Below, in pieces: positions 26,501-39,500 of a stretch of 64,000 bases of DNA. Position 1 is the first letter of the stretch. Every line of letters starts with the position of its first letter. Source of the stretch: Aquila chrysaetos chrysaetos (lineage: Eukaryota; Chordata; Aves; Accipitriformes; Accipitridae); contig NC_044005.1 in assembly GCF_900496995.4 (NCBI RefSeq), positions 18,047,363 to 18,111,362 on the forward strand, read 5' to 3'. The notes below the pieces were generated by a model that was not told the DNA's origin, made no database searches, and worked only from the letters and a program-made list of their open reading frames with translations. Made by a program: the position numbers and the translations under genes.

Positions 26501-28060
26501 TTGAAGCCTTTCAGTGAGAAGTGCCACCCATTCCTCCCTGGACTCAGAGTGATGCCCCTGCATGTTATGTCAATTTGCAGCCTGGGAGTCCAATCCCCAT
26601 CACCTTCAGCTTTACTGCAAATGCCTTCCCAACACCAATGATGTGATATATGCAGCCATATGACTTCCTTGTCTACATGCACAGGACTAAGGGGACTTTG
26701 AGACCGATCCTCCTGCCAGTCGTGAGCTGCCCAGCTGGCGTCAAAGCAGTGTTCAGCAATTTCCACCTTGCAGAGATTGGGTGCAGGAGCACAGTGTGGC
26801 AGGCTGGCTCGCCTGGACCCATGCAGGGAGGGAGGATGATCAGAACGAGGGACAGAGGCCAGGGTCAGGATGCTCAGCTCACACCCAGGGCACTAGGGAG
26901 CTCTCCCATGCACCTGCAGATAGGTGTGCACGCGAGCGTGCTTCCAGTCTAGTTGTGGTGACACCTCAAACACCACGTCAGAGCTTTGGACAGAGGTTGC
27001 TCAGCTCTCCTCTATGCATATGTGTTTTCCACCCCCATTTCGTAAAGTCAGTGAGTAAATTAAGACCTTCAGCAGGCGGCTGTGGCTTTGTTAGGGCCTT
27101 GAGTGTGTGCCGGTACAGTAGAAAAGGGACAGACAAGAGACACTCCTGCCTGCATGGGCACTGTGCATCCCCACTGACCCTCTTTCCACAGCATCGGTTG
27201 CCTGGCCGTTGGCACACAAGCCGAGCAACGAGGCAGAAGGGAGCATTCAGCCTTGCTGTGCATTTGCAGTCGGAGGCAGATAGCAGAGCAGGAGGACTAG
27301 TCGGACATCTTCCAAGTATTCGAATGTATTTCCACTTATTAAGTAGGAGTATTTCCAAGATTAAATAGAAAGTTATTTTCTCCCGGGGACCACAAGGCCT
27401 GTTAAGCACTACAGAGGGCACATCATGTCAAGTAAATCAGCAGATGCAATGTCTCGCCGCAAACTGCACCTGAGCAGAGCATCTCCAGGCCAAGGACAGA
27501 GAGCACAGGCCTGAGAGGGGCCTGTCCTTGCTGTCCTGCTCTCTGCTGCTTTAATGGGACTGCCAAAGCTTTATTGCTACAACCTGAGCAAGCCCTGCTG
27601 TTGCCGCCTGGGGTGTCACGTGCCCTGAAACTGCTGCAAGCGTTTGCCATGTGTCTCTCCCCATGCCCCACCACCCTCAATCCCATTTCTCCATCTCTGA
27701 GAAATTTCAGCAGAACCAGCAGTAGTAGCCTTGCTTGATAATTTCTGTTTCCCAAGGCCACTGCTGATGTGAACAAAGTTAAACAGCCTTCCTTCTGGCT
27801 GGGGACCCGGTCTCTGAAACACTCGAGGTTCAGGTGTTTGTTCTCATTACACTTCATAACATATTCCACCAGTGCAGGCTTTCTCAAAAGCAAAAAGTTT
27901 TCATCAGACTCCTTAGCTTTGATTAACCCGTGGTTTTTCATAAACAATAAAAAACCCAACTCAGAAATGGCTATTAATTATTCACTGGAATAGCAACTAC
28001 AGCTTCAGTTGCCTCATGTCCCAAACCAATGCCCCAGTCAGGGGGAAGACGGGGTGGGAG

Positions 28061-28121
28061 AACAAAATAGAACAAAACAAAATGAAACAAAATAAAAAAC
28101 AAACAAACAAACAAAAAAACC
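28061..28121 (+). repeat. A-rich (AAAAC)n/(AAAC)n simple repeat
   Basis: Imperfect AACAAA/AAAAC units change to an (AAAC)4 run and then an A run. This is a low-complexity tract with no recognisable element attached. Confidence 0.85.
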
Positions 28122-28680
28122 CCAAACCAATTTGTTTCACTCTCTGCTCCACAGTTTACTGAACCTGCCGGCTCACAATACTGCTTCAGCCCACTGGGAG
28201 CAGAGCTATGTGTTTACCTCTGTTACATCCCAAGGAAGTGACCATGCTGTTACCAGTTAAATGAAATCAGTTTTGTCACCAGGGCAAGCCGGTGCAGGTC
28301 CTTGGCAATTAAAAAAGCCATGTCAAGGTCCATGTCGGTTGCAATCCAGCCTGTATTACTTATATTAGCCCTTGCAAGAAAGGAAAGCTCTGAACAAGCT
28401 CTAAATTCCCTTGCAGGGACTCTGGGACTGCAGTCAGGCTGCAGTGTTACTTGAGACAAGTAGGCAAAGGACCATCAAAGCACACAAGACTAGTATAGCA
28501 GAGGGACCTGACATTTCAGGACCATTCTCCTCATAATATCTCAGTGCATGCCATAGGCATGAATAAGAAACCCCCACACCCTGTATCTAGTTAAGCTCGT
28601 GTCCATTAAAGAAGTCAGGATTTGCCTGCAATTTATCAAACTATGGTAGTAACAGGCAATACCTGCCACCAGGCATTGAT

Positions 28681-28865
28681 ATTTTAATTAATGACCTCTT
28701 TTGAGTGAGTTATTATCCCTAGTCTAAAAATAGGGAGGATGAGCACTATGAGGTGAAGTGATTTGTACAAATTATCTCAGCTACTATGGAAAGAAACAAC
28801 AAATGAGAAACACACCATTTGGTTCCCAGGCTCAGTGTGCCCATGAGTCTTTGCTCTCTGTTACT
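28681..28865 (-). mobile_element. MIR-like CORE-SINE relic, reverse orientation
   Basis: The + strand shows the order expected of the reverse complement of a MIR-type SINE. There is a 'gttattatccct' stretch, a 'gaggtgaagtga' core, a degenerate 'cttgcccaaggtcacac' equivalent, then 'ttggttcccaggctcagtg'. The match is to recalled consensus only and is strongly diverged, as expected for an amniote-age SINE. Confidence 0.45.
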
Positions 28866-29649
28866 GTCCTTTCTTCTAAGTACAGGAAAAGGGAAGGTGG
28901 TTGAGACAGGAAGAACTACATTCCCTTTTTTCATAAATTCCTTCTAAAAAGAAGGGAGGTTTATCCTGGAAAGCAAACTTTATCCTTGATTAATGCTAAA
29001 AAAAAAAAACCAACAAAAAAAATTGCAAGGGTATATATTTGTTTTAAGAAGTAGTATGTTGTTACTAGTGCATGGAGAGGGCTGGGGCAGGGGGGGAGGT
29101 ATTTCTTTTTGTGCACAAGGCTCCCATGCTCCCAAGCCATGGAGGAAGCCTCCTAATTCAGTCAGAGGCAGCAGATAAAACTGTACCCGGGCTCCTATGA
29201 CGTGGTTGCTGCCGAGCCAGCCAGCCCGCCACAACACCACCTTTGGTCTCCTCCAGCTTCCTCCTACCCCAAATATATTATATGGAGACATTTTCATTAT
29301 GCTTGAGAAAGACATTTGTGCCAACTTTCAAGTCTTCATATGCATCAGTCATTCCTCTTGAGACAGGAGAGGGCTTTTGTTACTGATTTAGGGCTTTGTA
29401 CTTAAAAGTTTTTATAAGCCAGTGCTAGGAATATTAAAACAGGTATATTTTTAGCACATGGGACCAAAATGTTGAGGTGTATGGTTGAAAGCCAATAATA
29501 AAAGAAACCATAGAATGTAAATAAATACTTGTTGGGGGAAAAAAGGAAAAAAAAAAAGAACACCCCTCTCACACACCACTGTCTGTACTCTTACCTTCCC
29601 CAAGGAAATCCACAAATCCACTTAGTGGCCTTTCTTTCTTTCTCTCTGG

Positions 29650-29830
29650 AGTCTGATTCTCCTGTCATTTACACAGCTGTAAATCCAGACTAATTCCTTT
29701 GAAGTCAGAGGAGTTTGAGGAGTTCAAAACACATGAAATAGGAGAAGAATTGTTCTCTCTATAAACAGAGACTCCCCAGCTGGACAGATCCTGATCCTGT
29801 TGATTTAGTGGGTATTTCCCATTGAGTTTA
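29650..29830. repeat. Old interspersed repeat relic, family not named
   Basis: The segment contains 'tctgattctcctgtcatttacac', a perfect 7-bp-arm inverted repeat ATTTACA-CAGC-TGTAAAT (29,667-29,684), 'aactaattcctttgaagtcag'-type text and, further on, 'cagatcctgatcctgttga'. I recall similar wording from old repeats scattered through reptile and bird genomes, but I cannot name the family. Weakly similar text lies near 51,060 and 52,990-53,100. Confidence 0.35.
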
Positions 29831-32800
29831 ACAAGAGCAGGAGGAGCCATTTCATTCAGTTAAGTTACCCTTGCAGACAGATCTTCTACTGACTCCATGG
29901 AAGTTATGTTGGTCTCCAGTGCCAGAAGACTGGGCATTTGATTTTGTGCATGCTGGTGTAGCTCAGCAGTAATTGAATATGTAGGTGAAGTGCAAGTTAG
30001 GTCCATTATTTGCAATGATAAATACCTGCATTATTTGTCATCAAAACACTGATTGCTGTTTTATAGCTTGAATTGGGCAAATCCTAGCAATAAAATATCA
30101 TTAGGCCTCCAGCTGAAAGTTTGGTAGCTGATAGGCAGTTTGGAATATTAATTGGTGCAATTAAAAAGTAAAGAATACTTTGAGTAGATATCCTAAGGAC
30201 AACTCTGGCCAGACACCAGAATGAAGTCAATAAATAGGTGTCAAATGGGTACTAAGCAGAAAAGGCAATGGGCCTTGCTATTAGCAGAATATGTTGATTC
30301 AGCTGCAGTAATAAAATGACGCTGTCAAGAGGCTGGATAAAAACCTGGAGTTCTGGAAAAGAGTATCTTAGGTATCAGAAGGGCTTGTTCATTCCTATAA
30401 GTATCATAATAATCTGTAAAATCTACCATCTTTGCATTGTTTTTTTTTAAGAAACAAATGCTTTTTTACCTTTTTTAAACAGAATTAATCTTTTGTCTTT
30501 AAAGACTAACAGCTGGTGGAAACCTCAGTCATCTCTTGGAATATGAGCTGTAGAGAAGGTGCAGAAGTTGAAACAAAAAAACATGATTTATAGAGCTGAA
30601 AGTGCTAAGTGTTGTTCTTCTGTTTGCATGCATGGCAGTAACTGACTTTATCTTCCTTTAACACACCGCAGCCTACAAGATACAGCACTTTCCTCTCACC
30701 ATGCTATCTCCTGAGTAGAGATAATGCTGGAAATGATGGTTCTTTAAAGCTATTGACGTGGCCTAAATACTGTGGCATATTGTGTTTGCTTTGGCCACAC
30801 TAGGCAGAAAGTCAGGAATGAAGCACAACGGCATGTCCAGCTGAGATGGGGTGTTCCTGCTGGTGGAGTCTGAACTGACACGACCACTAAAGGGAAGCCC
30901 AACTAGGAGGCATACGGTGAATTCATACCCACAAAAACACTATAAAATAACACCAGCACTGCCATATTGTCCAGTTTGGAAGGAAACCATATAACCACAG
31001 ATTTGACTGAGCTTCTGCTGGGAAGTCAATGTAATCATCACCTTCAAAACTAGGCCTGTTGTCTGTAACATAGAGACAAATTGTTTACGATAAGCTTTCA
31101 GCAGTTCAATTATTCTTACCTATAGCAAGATTGAAAAGAGACTTCTCAGGGTGCTTTTTATCACTTTCCTTCCCTTTGTAGCACTAGCGAGGGCGCTTGG
31201 CTTTAGCAGGTCTTTTGACTCCCTGAGCTGAGGAAGTTACCCTTTCCAAACAGCTGGGTCCAGGGCTTATTGAATCCCATGTTGCTCTACAAGGACCTTT
31301 GGGAGCTGGCCACAGGCAGGCCAGCATGAAAAAAAGGTGGCAGAGATCTGCAGGATGTCACTGGCTTCAGCTATTTCATCAGCACATATTACACAAGGCA
31401 GAACTTGCCCTTAATATTCTTTTGTTGTTCTCACATCAAAGGGCTAAATTATGCCCCCTAATATGTGTAAGAGGCTTTTCAGTTATCTTTCTGATGCAAA
31501 TTATATCATTTTGCATTATCCACTGATTATCTGCAGTTTGAAAAGTACAGCAGATGTTGAGCAAAGCCTATATGTCAGTTCTCTCCTGCTCTGAGAACAG
31601 CATCCAAGCAAGCAAAATAAAACAGCCCAATGGTGAATTCAAGTTTAGCTGTAGCTCAAGGGTGGAATCAGTCTCGGCTTTAGGAAATTTGTCAGGTATT
31701 TGATGAAACTGGGATTAAAGGACTGGGTGTGCCCATCTCAGCACCTGGATGTATACCTGGTCATCTCCAGCACATACATCCTCTCCCCTTGCTAGATGTC
31801 TATATTTAGGACAGTGCATCATTACATTTAACAGGCGCTTCAGGTCCATTAGACGACAGCCCAGTGTGAGATCTGCCCTCAGCTCTCATTGCACAACACG
31901 GAATAAGTTGCATTTGATTGTGGCAACATGCCGACAATGCCAAGGTTAATGAATTAAAGATGTAAAACAAAGAATGCTTAATGAAGTCAGATTATGAGTG
32001 ATTGTTTTACGAGGTGGCATTTAGTATTAAGAGTAATCATTACAAAGTAAATCCTCTACCTTCCTCTGACTGGGCTCTTGTAAAGGTGCACAGCATTTTA
32101 AAACACAGCTGAGTTGAGAAAAAGCAAATACTCAAAAGGTCTGCAGAGCAACATCAGTCAAACGTGGTATTATTTACTGGTTTTAAGGAGCAGTGATAGG
32201 AATGTATGGGGGCAAAGAAGGAACAATATCATGACTCTACGCCTTGTAAATTTTATTATCATAACGTGGATAGACCATCTTTCTGGTTCTGTCTGTGTTA
32301 AATCTCAGCAAACTGGCTCCTTTGCAAGTTCAAGCTTTTGTATGTCTATACCATAGCCTGGGACTGTAGTCTACAATTACTAATTTAATGGTGGATCTGG
32401 ACCATATCTTGTTGTCTAGTCAGATACACTACATTATGACAGAAGACCTCTCCAGAAGTTCACTGAGGGCACTCCCTCAAAATCAGAACACTCCCAGATG
32501 GTCAAACATACGAGACAGAAAGGAGTGAGAGGAGCCTTTTCACCCAGTTCCATCTATCCCTCTGAAAGTCTGAAGTTTTGTCAAACTCACCCAGTCCTTG
32601 TCTCATGGAAGTTAGGGAAGATATGGCTCTGTAGAGCTCTCCTTCTTCCTCCTATGCTGAACAACCTACAAGGTTGTAACGGGACCACGACATGCCTAAG
32701 GCAGGCCTCGACCACACCTCAGAGGACAGAGCACGAAAGGCAGCTGCCAGAGCTGGAAGAATCAATGTTGGCTCTTTCTCTTTGCCAAAAAGACTATTGA

Positions 32801-35800
32801 TTCTCTATACTTGCTCCTATAACTTGGCTGACAGGTTCATAGGACAGCAAGAATCTCAGCTAACAACACTGCTGCTTCAGCCAGTTGTTCTTAATAACCC
32901 TGCCAAGGAAAGATTTATAGACAGGCACTGAGCAAGGCAGGAGGTTTTGGGGTTTTTTTAATGTAAGCACATATCTCAGGACAGTTTGCTTGTGTATCAG
33001 TTGTCTCATATTCTTTTCCACAAAGCTGCAAGAATACAGTCTCTCTGGAGTGTTTGATGGGTAAGAGGTTATATATGAAGCTGGGGTAAGAGGATATATA
33101 TACATAAAGCTGTTTGCTCCGTGTGTTCCCTCACATAGGAGCAGCTGTACAATAGCATGGGTTCTTAAATCATGACTTTCTAGACTAAGGACTAACCCGT
33201 TCCCCCTTGAAGTTAATTAGAAAACTCTTGTTGATCTATATGGAGATTATATGCTTACCACAGTCAAGGTTTGGCCCTCAGTATGTCCTCTTTCCCTAAG
33301 GCTATCAGCTTGTTTGGCTGCTATTGCCGTGTGCACATTCTTCTTCAAAATTAATAACCAGGTCTTTCCACATGACCTCTCTGCTTTGTCAGACATCTAT
33401 ACCATGACCTTCTGTTTCAGATACACTACAAAATTGGCACAACGCACTGGCACATAAAGGCAATACCATAAAAATGGGAACAAAGGTGATTGGTTGGATG
33501 CTTACTGCTGTGGTAGAATATACGTCAAAAGAAGGAATAAGCCATGCTGAATATAGGATAGCTCTGATTTACTGTACTTTCAAACCATATCTTAAATACC
33601 CTGTTTTTGAGCATCGTCTGTAATTTTTTTTCCTCTCACCTTAATGCAGTCCTTTCTATCCCTTATCTTTACGTACTCTCTGTCCTCCAAAGAATATCTG
33701 GGTGGAAATATCAACCACCACAAAGCATCTTGCAGGCTGGCAGTTTGAGCATTACAAAGCTTTTATGGGAGCTATAAAGAAGACATCCAGCAAAAGTAGG
33801 TTGATATGTAAGATAGCGTCTGCACATGCTTGATACGTGACTGACTGTGACAATGTCACAAGATGGAAATAGACATTTCTCAAGCTTTACTCATCAAAAA
33901 GAAGCAGAGAGAAGCACGAGCTTCTTTCGTTCTGTTTTCTTTTTGTAAATGATCTTTCAGTAAAACACATGGGTGAAAGTCATGTTTATTTTGAACTTTA
34001 AGTCTTAGCTATTTGTTCGAACATCAGGCAGGTAACGTTTGGAGAACTTTTGAGGACTTAAAGACTCTCGCTTTGGTCTTCTACAGGATATATTCAATAC
34101 TGGAACAAAAAGCCAGCATCCTTAGCAGCAAAACATCACAACCTTGTAAAAAACTTTACCCCTCTTGGATTCTGGCAATGCACTGAATCGGGAGTGAGCT
34201 TTGAACTCTGAGACTACAAGGTGTGCCTGGTTAGTTTTAGTGCCAGGGTGAGGAAGCCCCATGGAGACCAAGTATTGCAGGAGAAGAATTCAGTTACTAA
34301 GGTGTTTCCAGGTTGGATTAGGCTGAAATACATTCACAGAATGTGCTGACAGGTTTCCTCCAAGCAGGAACCAATTATAAAAGAAAGGCCATTTGTTTCT
34401 GTAAGTGCAAATCTAATTTCTGGTTATTCTTCTGGACACACAATATAGAAATTATCCTACTTTAATAGATAGGGATGGATCCTAAATTGTGCCTGAGCCT
34501 CCCAGTGCTAAGCAATTATTTCTCCCTTTTTCTCACCCAAAAGTCTTAGGCCAGTATATTAAAAATAACAATACCTTTCTAAAAGATTTGACTGTCACTT
34601 TGCTGAACAGTGGTTTCTGGCTAATAGGACACAGTTCACATTCAACCTTAAGAGGCCTGTGGTAGAAACTATTAAATACCCCAATTAGGAATGAGATGGA
34701 GCAGTCCCCTAGGGACCTTTGCTCTCTGATGTTCTCACTGCCACTGGAAGAATAAATAAGTGCAAAGCCTGTCATCCTAGCTAATAACTCCCAGAGACAG
34801 AGGTTACAATTACGCAATGAGAGTTAGCCCATGTTTCAATGATGTTTTGCAATTAAATTTGCCTCCCTGAAAGGCTTTTTATGACTGTGAGAAAAAAAGA
34901 GGTGGCAGACTCAAAGCATATGACCCAGCGGTCTGGGTTTCATGAGAGCCAGCACTAATCAAGCACAAAAGACATTTTTTATTTATAATGTACTAGTACC
35001 TTTCCTTTGGAGGGGAATATGAATCAGAAGTGACCAGTCTACAGGGAGTACAGAAGTTCCTTTACCAGGCAATGTCCTGGACTGTACAGGACCCTCCAGG
35101 GGGTCATCAGGTCCCCAGTAACCACAGCAAGGAGGAACCAGGGGAAGGACAAGGACTCAGCATTGCAGTGCCCTGTGGCAGCAGACCTTGCATGGGGCAT
35201 TTGAACCCATACTCCTTTCACTAGGATGTTCTTCATGCTATAATCTTGTCCTGCTACAATTTTGATCACTGCTTTATGAACAGATTAATGTCTGATCTCT
35301 CATGATTACAAAAAAACAGGGTTTTTGCATGGTCCAAACCTCATATTTAGAAAAACATGAACAAAACCCAGTGCTCTGGAGGTATTTTTTTAAGTGGAGC
35401 TAAATTTTATATACATTACCAGAAGATGACATGTGCAGCAATTTGGCTTCAGAGCTACAGAACATTTAAGGTGGAAATTTTGCTGATGGGAAAGTCGGGA
35501 AAGGAAATTATAGCTGGAGCCTGCAAGGCTGGGAAGGGCGACATAGTAAAAATGTTTAATGCTTTTGAGGGTTGTCTGTATGTGCATGAATCAAAGTCAA
35601 CTAACAAGACAGCTGGTGTTAAAGTCATTAGTGACAATTACTAGTTCAAGGAGTTAAGAAACAGCAATGGAAATTAATGATTTGGGGCTTTTATAATGCG
35701 ACAAGAACGAGTGAGTGACAGTGCTGGTTAGAGCAGCCAGTATGATGGATACACTGGGAGGTCGGTTTAGGCAAGAATGGAGAAACTGTGGTTTTCTTAC

Positions 35801-36060
35801 AAAGATTTTAATTCTTTACCTCCATCATATGTCTTCTATTAACTTTCAAGTAAAAAAAAGGAGCTGGATGTTTCTGTATGGACCAAACTGCAGCAGAAAT
35901 AAATAGAAAGGCAGCTTTACAGTGTGCAGGGATTTCTACTAGCTGCCCTATGAGGGCAGATTTACAATCTCTTTACAACACAGAAGCAACCTAAAAAGGC
36001 CAAATCGGAGGATCTGACCCCTGCTTGAAAAAAAAAAATTAGAAATAAGTGAAGTTATAA

Positions 36061-36280
36061 CACTTCTCTGGCACTTTTTCCATTTGCAACCCTCAAAGTG
36101 TTTTACAAACATTAACTTAGTGAAGACCCTAAGGAGTGCTTCGATAGTTTTCCCCTGCTCTCTATTTTACAGGTGAAAAAACAATGCTGAGGTGAAATGT
36201 CTTTCTCAAGGTCACATGCCGCCTGCCTTGTAACCACCAACTTCTATGCTCCTGCTCATACCACGAGATCACACTGACAA
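36061..36280 (-). mobile_element. MIR-like CORE-SINE relic, reverse orientation
   Basis: About 220 bp match the reverse complement of a MIR-type SINE from LINE-like tail to tRNA-like head. The blocks are 'cctcaaagtgttttacaaacatta', 'tctattttacaggtgaaaaaac', 'gctgaggtgaaatgt', 'ttctcaaggtcacatg' and a head end 'ccacgagatcacactg'. This is the best preserved of four such relics in the window. The identification is from memory of the consensus. Confidence 0.65.
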
Positions 36281-36573
36281 GTTAGCGTGATAGTTCCCAG
36301 TGTGAAATGGTCTCCTGGGAATGAAATGTGTAACCCGTTAAATATACAGCTTGCTTACATTTGCTTACTTTTAAAGTACATCTTTAAATAATACATTTTC
36401 AGCAAGCAATTTGAATAGTTCATCATTTATAACATTAAATCATGGCAAGGTGTTTTTTTGAAGTCAAATCTAATTAAATGACTGTTAACTTCAAACAAGA
36501 AGTTGAGCCTGTGATTCATTGAAGGGTTTATCTCTGTCAGATTTGCAGTTACACATATTAAAAATTGATCCAG

Positions 36574-36596
36574 TTATATATATATATATATATATT
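36574..36596. repeat. (TA)n dinucleotide repeat
   Basis: About eleven TA units, with no flanking element recognised. This is a likely polymorphic microsatellite. Confidence 0.9.
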
Positions 36597-39500
36597 GCTG
36601 TAGTTGAAGTTATCAAGGTTATAAATTCTGAACAGTTCCCAAGCTTGTGGTGAGTAATACCAATTTTAGGATGACAATATTTAGCATAACCTTTCTTTTT
36701 GCACTAAAATGCATTTTTCTCTGCAACCTGCATCTTTAACCTCTGATATTTTCCCCTTCACAAAACACAAAGACTTCTGTTTTACTTGTGTGTTTTAGAG
36801 ATCACTGAGAAGTAGTATACTTTCTTTTTCTTTTCTTCAGTGAGTGATTACTTCTGAAATCACTTTAAGTGCAAGGCATGAAATACGTCTTTGTGAGTTT
36901 ACATGCCTCTTCCAAAAGCAGTGGAGATGCCAGGCCAACACATTCAAAACAGATTAGGTTTGGCGTTGTTTCCATATTTAGATGTCTGATTTGGGGTATC
37001 TGAAAAAGGCCCGATTCAAAGGGTGGATTTTCAGCTTGATGAGTGTTCCAAAAGATCATGTACATTTATATATGCAGTCTGTGTGCCTATGCATTGGGCT
37101 CTCTGAGCAGGTGAGTCTGGTTTCTGCTGTGAATGTCCCCAACCCCATTGAATGGAATCAAAATCCCAGATTCCAAATCCTGTATTTGGGTGGGAGGTGA
37201 GCTCACATGTCTCGTCTCGTCTGGCCATCACGGTGTCGAACAGTACTGGGTCACCTCCTAGGCCACAGCTTCTTCCATTCAGAAGAAACAGCATCATCCA
37301 CTTGAACATCCTCCATGGGAGCTAAGATTTTTCTCTTGCTGCAAGTTCCTGCCGGTCTTGTTTCTCCTAACTGTTCATCTCAAGCCTTCAGATTATTCTC
37401 ATTCTTGGATCTATTTTTAAAACCTTTTTTTTTCCCGTGATATATAATCAGCACTCACCTGACAAGAGAGTGTACTCAAGACTTATGAAAAAGCTGCTTT
37501 AAGACCACATGATAATAAATTCTCCTTAATCCCAAATATATACGAGATACAGAGCAGGGCCCACAACAAGTTTTATAGAAAGCATTAGTGTCAGCAGTTT
37601 AACGAGAATTAAAAGGAAAAATAACATTCCATCCCTGAAGAAAAATCCAAGTAGTGCATAAGACTAAAAGGAACATTTCTATAGGGAATTGCTTATGAAA
37701 AAGATTTTTAGTTCAAAATAAGGAAATCACCAGGCACTGCAGAAGAGTTACATTGATCAAAAATAGTCTTCTGAAATATCAGGATCCAAAGAAGAGCTCA
37801 AGTAAAAGACACAAATGAAAGGAAAGTAAGCAAGCCCAAATGCAAGAGAAACTCCATCTTTCATTTGCAGCAAAGATTGTTTGTGATCAGACTCCCAAAT
37901 AAGACAGATGCGACATGCAGTTGGGAACATTTGAAAACTGACTTATAGCTATGATCCATAACAGTGCTAGATTTATTGACCACCTGCTGTGAAAATAGAC
38001 CCTTTTTTTCCCAGCAAAACTTCAGCTTGTCATTTGTGAAGTATCTCCTGTGCTATTTTCACAATTTCCTAGAAGACGTGATTAACCAAGATGCCAGTGC
38101 TGCTATATTCTTGCACGCTCACCAATCAGTGCAGTATTAATAAGATGCCAAGTGAGACCACTGAACCTCCTGTTGAGCTATTGAAAGGAAAGTGAGCATG
38201 CTAAAAATATTTAAAGACATTTATTTGATTTCTCCACATGAAGTCCTCTATAATTTATCACTTCAGCTCATACTTGTTCTGTTTTCTGCTTTGTTTTATT
38301 TTAGAAGGGGGCCCTTCTCTCCTGGTTTTTACTGTAAGCACAGCAGAGGTTTAGAACGATGATGGTTATCAGTGTATTTCAGTCTCTGCGTTTAGCTATT
38401 TGTCTTGTCTGGTAAACTAGCAGACTTCTCCAGTTGTTCTGCTGAGCACAGAGAGGCTGAAATGATATACATCCCAAATCTGTATGCATTGAGCAATAAG
38501 GTTACAGTATTCTCTTCTTTGCAAGTATGTATTGTGTCCATAAATACCCAGAGATATGAATGGGCACAGTGCTGGGGCAAGCAGGGGATTGATTCTTATT
38601 CTGAGCTGCAGAAGAAGCCTGCTCGGCTTCGCTAAATCACAGTGAAACAACCCCCTCATCTAATGGTTATTTAATTTAATCCAACAAGTCCCCTTGGAAC
38701 ATGCAGGTTTTCTGTGAGAAGCTGAGAGCAAAATCAAACATGACATTTTGGGGTATTCATCAAAAGCGGTTGAATGAATGAATGTCTGAAAATAAACACC
38801 AGTTTTTCTCCAATATTTCAACAACTAGGATTGGAGATATGACAAATTTTAAAAATAAAAAGATCACCGTGTTTCCATTGTAAATTGCTGACGAAAAGAA
38901 GTGATCTGTTAAGTTTATTTGAAAACTTATGTTTACTTAGCATTATAATAGAAAGTCTTATAGGCATAGCAACAGCCCTGTGGAGTTTTTGGATGCCATG
39001 CATGCAGTAACGGCAACTATTTTTTGCATGAAAGTATGTCACAATCAGTATGGACTGCAAAGTGCAAAGGCAAAATACATACACGAACATACAGATAGTG
39101 GATGAAGTTGCCATTCTGGATTACCCAAGACTGGGTCTCTTACTACATTTACTAAGAAAGGTAACAAGGCATGTCTGTTTCTGACACTTCTAAGTGGACA
39201 CCAAAACTAACTATAACACAAGCACAAGGACTAGATTGGTTGATAATAGAGAATAAAACTAAGTTTTTACTATAAAGCAAGTCCAAAATGCCCAATCCTA
39301 GCCAGACTGAGATGTCAATGTATATCTAGCTACCTCACAGGTGATATTAAAATAGAGAAATGGGTTGATTCATATGTGCTTGGGTGGAAAACTGTCTGAA
39401 AATGTAAGTAAATATATAAATAAATGGATTTATTCCATTCAAGGGAGGGCTGTGGGCATGTTATATATGTCTCCACTGAGCATAGAATAAGAGCTTAAGT

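Larger units (their letters stand above)
23514..36060. other. Intergenic sequence, no gene recognised
   Basis: No supported exon in this 12.5 kb. It holds an A/C-rich simple repeat (28,061-28,121), a MIR-like relic (28,681-28,865), an unnamed old repeat (29,650-29,830) and A-rich tracts near 28,996 and 29,540. Open frames of 160-195 codons at 26.8-28.0 kb overlap on both strands and match nothing known to me. Confidence 0.55.

Noticed and set aside
27423..27959. 178-codon minus-strand open frame
   Set aside because: No recognisable motif, no splice or promoter context, and a composition similar to neighbouring random frames.
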